Positions 61,185 through 64,000 of a DNA stretch of 64,000 nt are shown piece after piece; the first letter of the stretch is position 1, and each line of letters starts with the position of its first letter. The DNA comes from Paragonimus westermani (taxonomy: Eukaryota > Platyhelminthes > Trematoda > Plagiorchiida > Troglotrematidae), in NCBI GenBank assembly GCA_008508345.1, contig QNGE01000778.1, forward strand, positions 62,001 to 126,000. The letters are read 5' to 3'. The notes under the pieces were generated by a model. That model did no database searches. It was given only the letters and a program-made list of their open reading frames with translations, and was not told the origin of the DNA. The position numbers and the translations under genes were made by a program.

Positions 61185-61640
61185 GAGTGACCTCCATAGT
61201 TGGCACGTTCATGCGCCACTTCGTCCTTCAACCCTTGTGACATATCTCTGGCATCTCATCTAGGCGCCTCCACGCTCACATGCCTGCATCCCGCCTACGC
61301 GCATCACTGTACTGTTCGGCTCACCATTTGGTCCACCTTTAATTTGGTCCTCTGATTGTTCACAAACCCTTTAAATATGATCTGGTTTTTGACCGTGTTG
61401 TCTTCGGGTTGAGTGACGTAGAGGAACTCTGTCCGGCGGCCAGTCTTCTCTCTGTGTTCATGCGTTAGCTTTGGGTGGTTGGGTTGGTCGGGAAGTCTAG
61501 AACTAGCCGTGCATATTCCGTTGTTCGTTACCGTTGACTATCGTTCTGTTATACGTCGTCTCACTGACCATTACTCAGTTATCTACTTACATGCCCGTAG
61601 GACAAGCGAACCAGTTACAACAGAATAGCGGATTCGAATT
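61185..61640. other. GC-richer block, possible solo LTR
   Basis: A distinct block with a TATA-like TTTAAATAT (61371-61379). It begins near TGTGACATATC and ends near CCAGTTACAACA, so TG...CA ends could be drawn. There is no coding sequence. No second copy and no clean target duplication were found, so the LTR reading is tentative. Confidence 0.25.
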
Positions 61641-61733
61641 TTATCCTTATACGGATCATCATTGTAGTTTGTAACATCCAAACGCTATTGCACTAACAAC
61701 AGCGAAGCTTTAGTTCAGTGATCCTTTTTGTAG

Positions 61734-61800
61734 GGAGACACCTGGAAATTTTATGAAAATGCAAAGGCCGCAGTCAAATGTCAATGACGTTCAATTTAAA
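61734..61800 (+). mobile_element. SINE family 1 tail fragment
   Basis: Matches the tail of the intronic SINE (CTGGAAATTTTATGAAAATG, then CGCAGTCAAATGTCAATGA). Head and ribozyme are absent. Confidence 0.5.
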
Positions 61801-62004
61801 TCAAGCAAGGTCTTTACTACCCATCTGTAACCAAAACACCACTTGACAAGTTTAATGCTTTCTGTAATCAGCATTCCTAGTCTTGAGGTGATTGACTGGA
61901 GTTAACAAGGCGGTTGTATGTCACTTCCCAGGGTGATCGGGAAAGCTGGGCGTTATTAACAAGCGAACTGGCCTGAATGTGTATTAATTCTGTGGTATCA
62001 ATTT

Positions 62005-62160
62005 TGAGATCAGTGGCAAAATAGTCAACGAGGTTGCTTCACGAAAGTATGTCAGGAGTTTGTTTCCCGAATACAGTCAGATACGAAGTGCTGATTAGCT
62101 CTAACAAGGACAAAAAATCCGGTGTAGTGCTTTTCTCTGAAAGGGGTCCAGTGAACAACA
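62005..62160 (+). mobile_element. Hammerhead-type SINE relic
   Basis: The head remnant TCAGTGGCAAAATAG and the ribozyme region can be aligned. The core reads CTGATTA for CTGANGA and lacks GAAA, though the stem I partner TAGTGC survives at about 62125-62130. Inactive. Confidence 0.6.
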
Positions 62161-63002
62161 ATGGGACGTTTTTGTCAACCGTACGGTCTGGAGAGCTTAT
62201 TACCTTCGGCCGGGTACTAAGTCAACGATAAAAATACTAGATGAACCATTTTCCATATTGTCACTATTGCCAGCGACAAACACTTTCATGATGAACACTA
62301 TTCTAAAGTGATAAAGATTTCAATTCCTTGTTTCACGTCTGTCCACGAATTATGCAATGTTTTCGCAGTTAATAATGAACTTTGTGGAACTACATCCAAG
62401 TTGAGGCAGTTTAGGGTTGATCAGTGTAGTACGTATTTGGGATCCACTAATTATTTAACTTACAAATTACGCTAATTATATATTTTGTGTAAATCACAAC
62501 TTCTATAAACAATTATACTACTCACATTTTTGTAGTAACCCCATAGAATAACACCATATAAACTAGCTCCACGCATTTCCTGTGATTTTGTCTAAGGTCT
62601 ACAACATATGACAGACTTGAATCTGTATTTTAATGTGGGCTATATTGCATCCAAAACAGACATATAAGTTAGTCTGAAGCTTAGGTCAGTTTCACAGTAT
62701 TAGTCTCCACAAAATTTCCTCGTTTAATGGCTATTAATATAAAGTGGACAGTTTTAAGTTTTATCTGTTAATCGGGTCTTACACCTGTACCATGATCATG
62801 TCGCCAACCACATAAATTTTGTATCCATTATTAACGCGCGAAAATCCAATAATCTCAACCAACCTGGATTTGGGTAGTTGAGGAACGGGTTAATTAAAAT
62901 GAACAGTATGGCTGAACCTTTCTGAACAGAAAGATAGGCGCAATTGTTTTGATACAAATTCAGGTAGTTACATTATTTCATACCAAACACCACCCGTACC
63001 TG

Positions 63003-63178
63003 ATCGCAGGCTTTGCATTCGGATGAGTCTTTCGGCTATCACACTTCAAAATAAGCACTAGACTGGAGTGTCAGTCTAATCAGAACCGATCGGTGGTGTG
63101 GGTGTCCTCATCCTGACCCAAATTTGTATTCTAACCCTTAATCCTGTGAGACCAGAATGTCAACCACAACACTAGTAA
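63003..63178 (-). mobile_element. Hammerhead-type SINE relic, minus strand
   Basis: The reverse complement contains CCAGTCTAGTGCTT (3' side of stem I and the cleavage triplet) followed by the SINE tail (CCGAATGCAAAGCCTGCGAT). The CUGANGA string is damaged. Its box-B side resembles the relic at 13585-13750, which suggests a shared subfamily. Confidence 0.55.
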
Positions 63179-63446
63179 TCTCACAATAGTCACATCGAAA
63201 CGCTTGATCACAATCTTTTGTGAACAGTGTTCATCTCGTCTGATCATTTCGGAAGGAGGATAACTAGAATCATTCCGTTCAATCCAGTCAATAACCTCGT
63301 GATTAGGACTTCCCGTTTAGATTGAAGTTATTGTCTTTAATGAACTTACTGGGTATGATTTAGTCTTCTTTCGAGATGGTCGGGTGAGATGAACACCAAT
63401 CAAACAAAGCTTCGGTTATGCGTTCGGGTTTGATCATATTGCCATT

Positions 63447-63665
63447 TTAACTGTGAGGTTAGTAACGTCATGGTAAACATGTCATTCTCAAAAACGCGTC
63501 GGTCCCAATACAAATTCCGGTCCGGACGAGGATTTTCCCTGCTGCTGAGTTCTAATATGACCGGAAGTTGAGAATGATTTGGTCTTTCAAAGTGAACTAG
63601 CTGAAAGGCTTGTTTGAATGCAAAGTTTTTGAGCAAATGTGGGTCGTGTACAACTTGAAAATACC
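63447..63665 (+). mobile_element. Hammerhead-type SINE relic
   Basis: Begins TGTGAGGTTAGTAACG (the head with its A box deleted), passes CTGCTGAGTTCTAATATGA (ribozyme remnant) and ends with the typical tail TGAATGCAAAG, then CAACTTGAAAA. Inactive. Confidence 0.6.
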
Positions 63666-63669
63666 ATTG

Positions 63670-64000
63670 GTTGATGGGGTTCAATATATAACGAAGGTCT
63701 TATGTTTTAATTAAACTAATGCCTGCCATACAACGAAGTAGTGAATTACGCGTTTTTCTCGTAAATACCACATTATGAACTTTAGTTGGAGCTCGACTCA
63801 AAAGATGTGAGTCTGTCGTAAAGTAAGCCGAACCAACGCATGATTACTATATAATTCGAAGGACGTTACCAACAACCAGTGGTGTGCTCATCCTACAAAA
63901 TTAATCGATGGCGTTCAAAGATGTCGTGAAAAAATTGCCAACCCTCCAGTTGTACACTTTACTTGAACTTGATTTTTATTGCGAGTCAAATGTGCCACCT
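63670..64000. other. Nothing recognised
   Basis: AT-rich sequence without a supported feature. A short stretch near 63860-63900 (CAGTGGTGTGCTCATCC) vaguely resembles the box-B side of the SINE subfamily at 63003. Confidence 0.4.

Noticed and set aside
1..64000. CRISPR arrays, bacterial operons, rRNA genes
   Set aside because: None seen; gene structure and repeats are eukaryotic.

Overview
This is eukaryotic DNA of roughly 40% GC: long non-coding stretches, one spliced gene, and many decayed retroelements. The mix points to a flatworm, most likely a digenean trematode. The clues are a cytoplasmic (tegumental-type) dynein light chain gene, Penelope-like elements with GIY-YIG endonuclease remnants, Ty3/gypsy elements, a CR1/Jockey-type LINE, and a tRNA-derived SINE carrying a hammerhead ribozyme as in the schistosome Sm-alpha family. 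The assignment is inference; no species marker is present.

Layout. 1-2280: decayed LINE (+). 4620-7370: decayed Ty3/gypsy relic (+) with the RT core deleted. 9872-9964: tRNA-derived SINE (-). 13585-13750: hammerhead-SINE relic (-). 16770-17070: histone H2B pseudogene (-). 23013-27568: complete young Ty3/gypsy retrotransposon (-), with 313-bp LTRs, 4-bp target duplication, PBS, PPT, a gag with one nonsense codon and an intact ~1075-residue pol. 30900-32500 and 36447-37090: two copies of one Penelope-like family in opposite orientation, the second cut by an assembly gap (35824-36446). 38847-40620: a second Penelope-like family (-). 41154-42537: a two-exon dynein light chain gene (+). 43589-44529: a near-perfect 340-bp inverted repeat built around an old SINE copy. 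47985-48220: two 118-bp tandem units. 53978-54783: a broken reading frame for an unrecognised multi-pass membrane protein (-). 54787-58130: a second, older Ty3/gypsy family (-). 61734-63665: several SINE relics. The rest shows no gene I can support.

The only clearly functional host gene is the dynein light chain. Its 709-nt intron contains a SINE in sense orientation whose hammerhead ribozyme has every conserved core base and a 6-bp stem I, so the pre-mRNA is predicted to be able to cleave itself inside the intron. All other copies of this SINE in the window have damaged cores. The second system worth attention is the young gypsy element. A classical slippery heptamer lies inside its gag zinc knuckle, and a -1 slip there restores the Cys/His spacing exactly. 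Its pol has a possible ATG 2 nt after the zero-frame gag stop and reads through the PPT into the 3' LTR.
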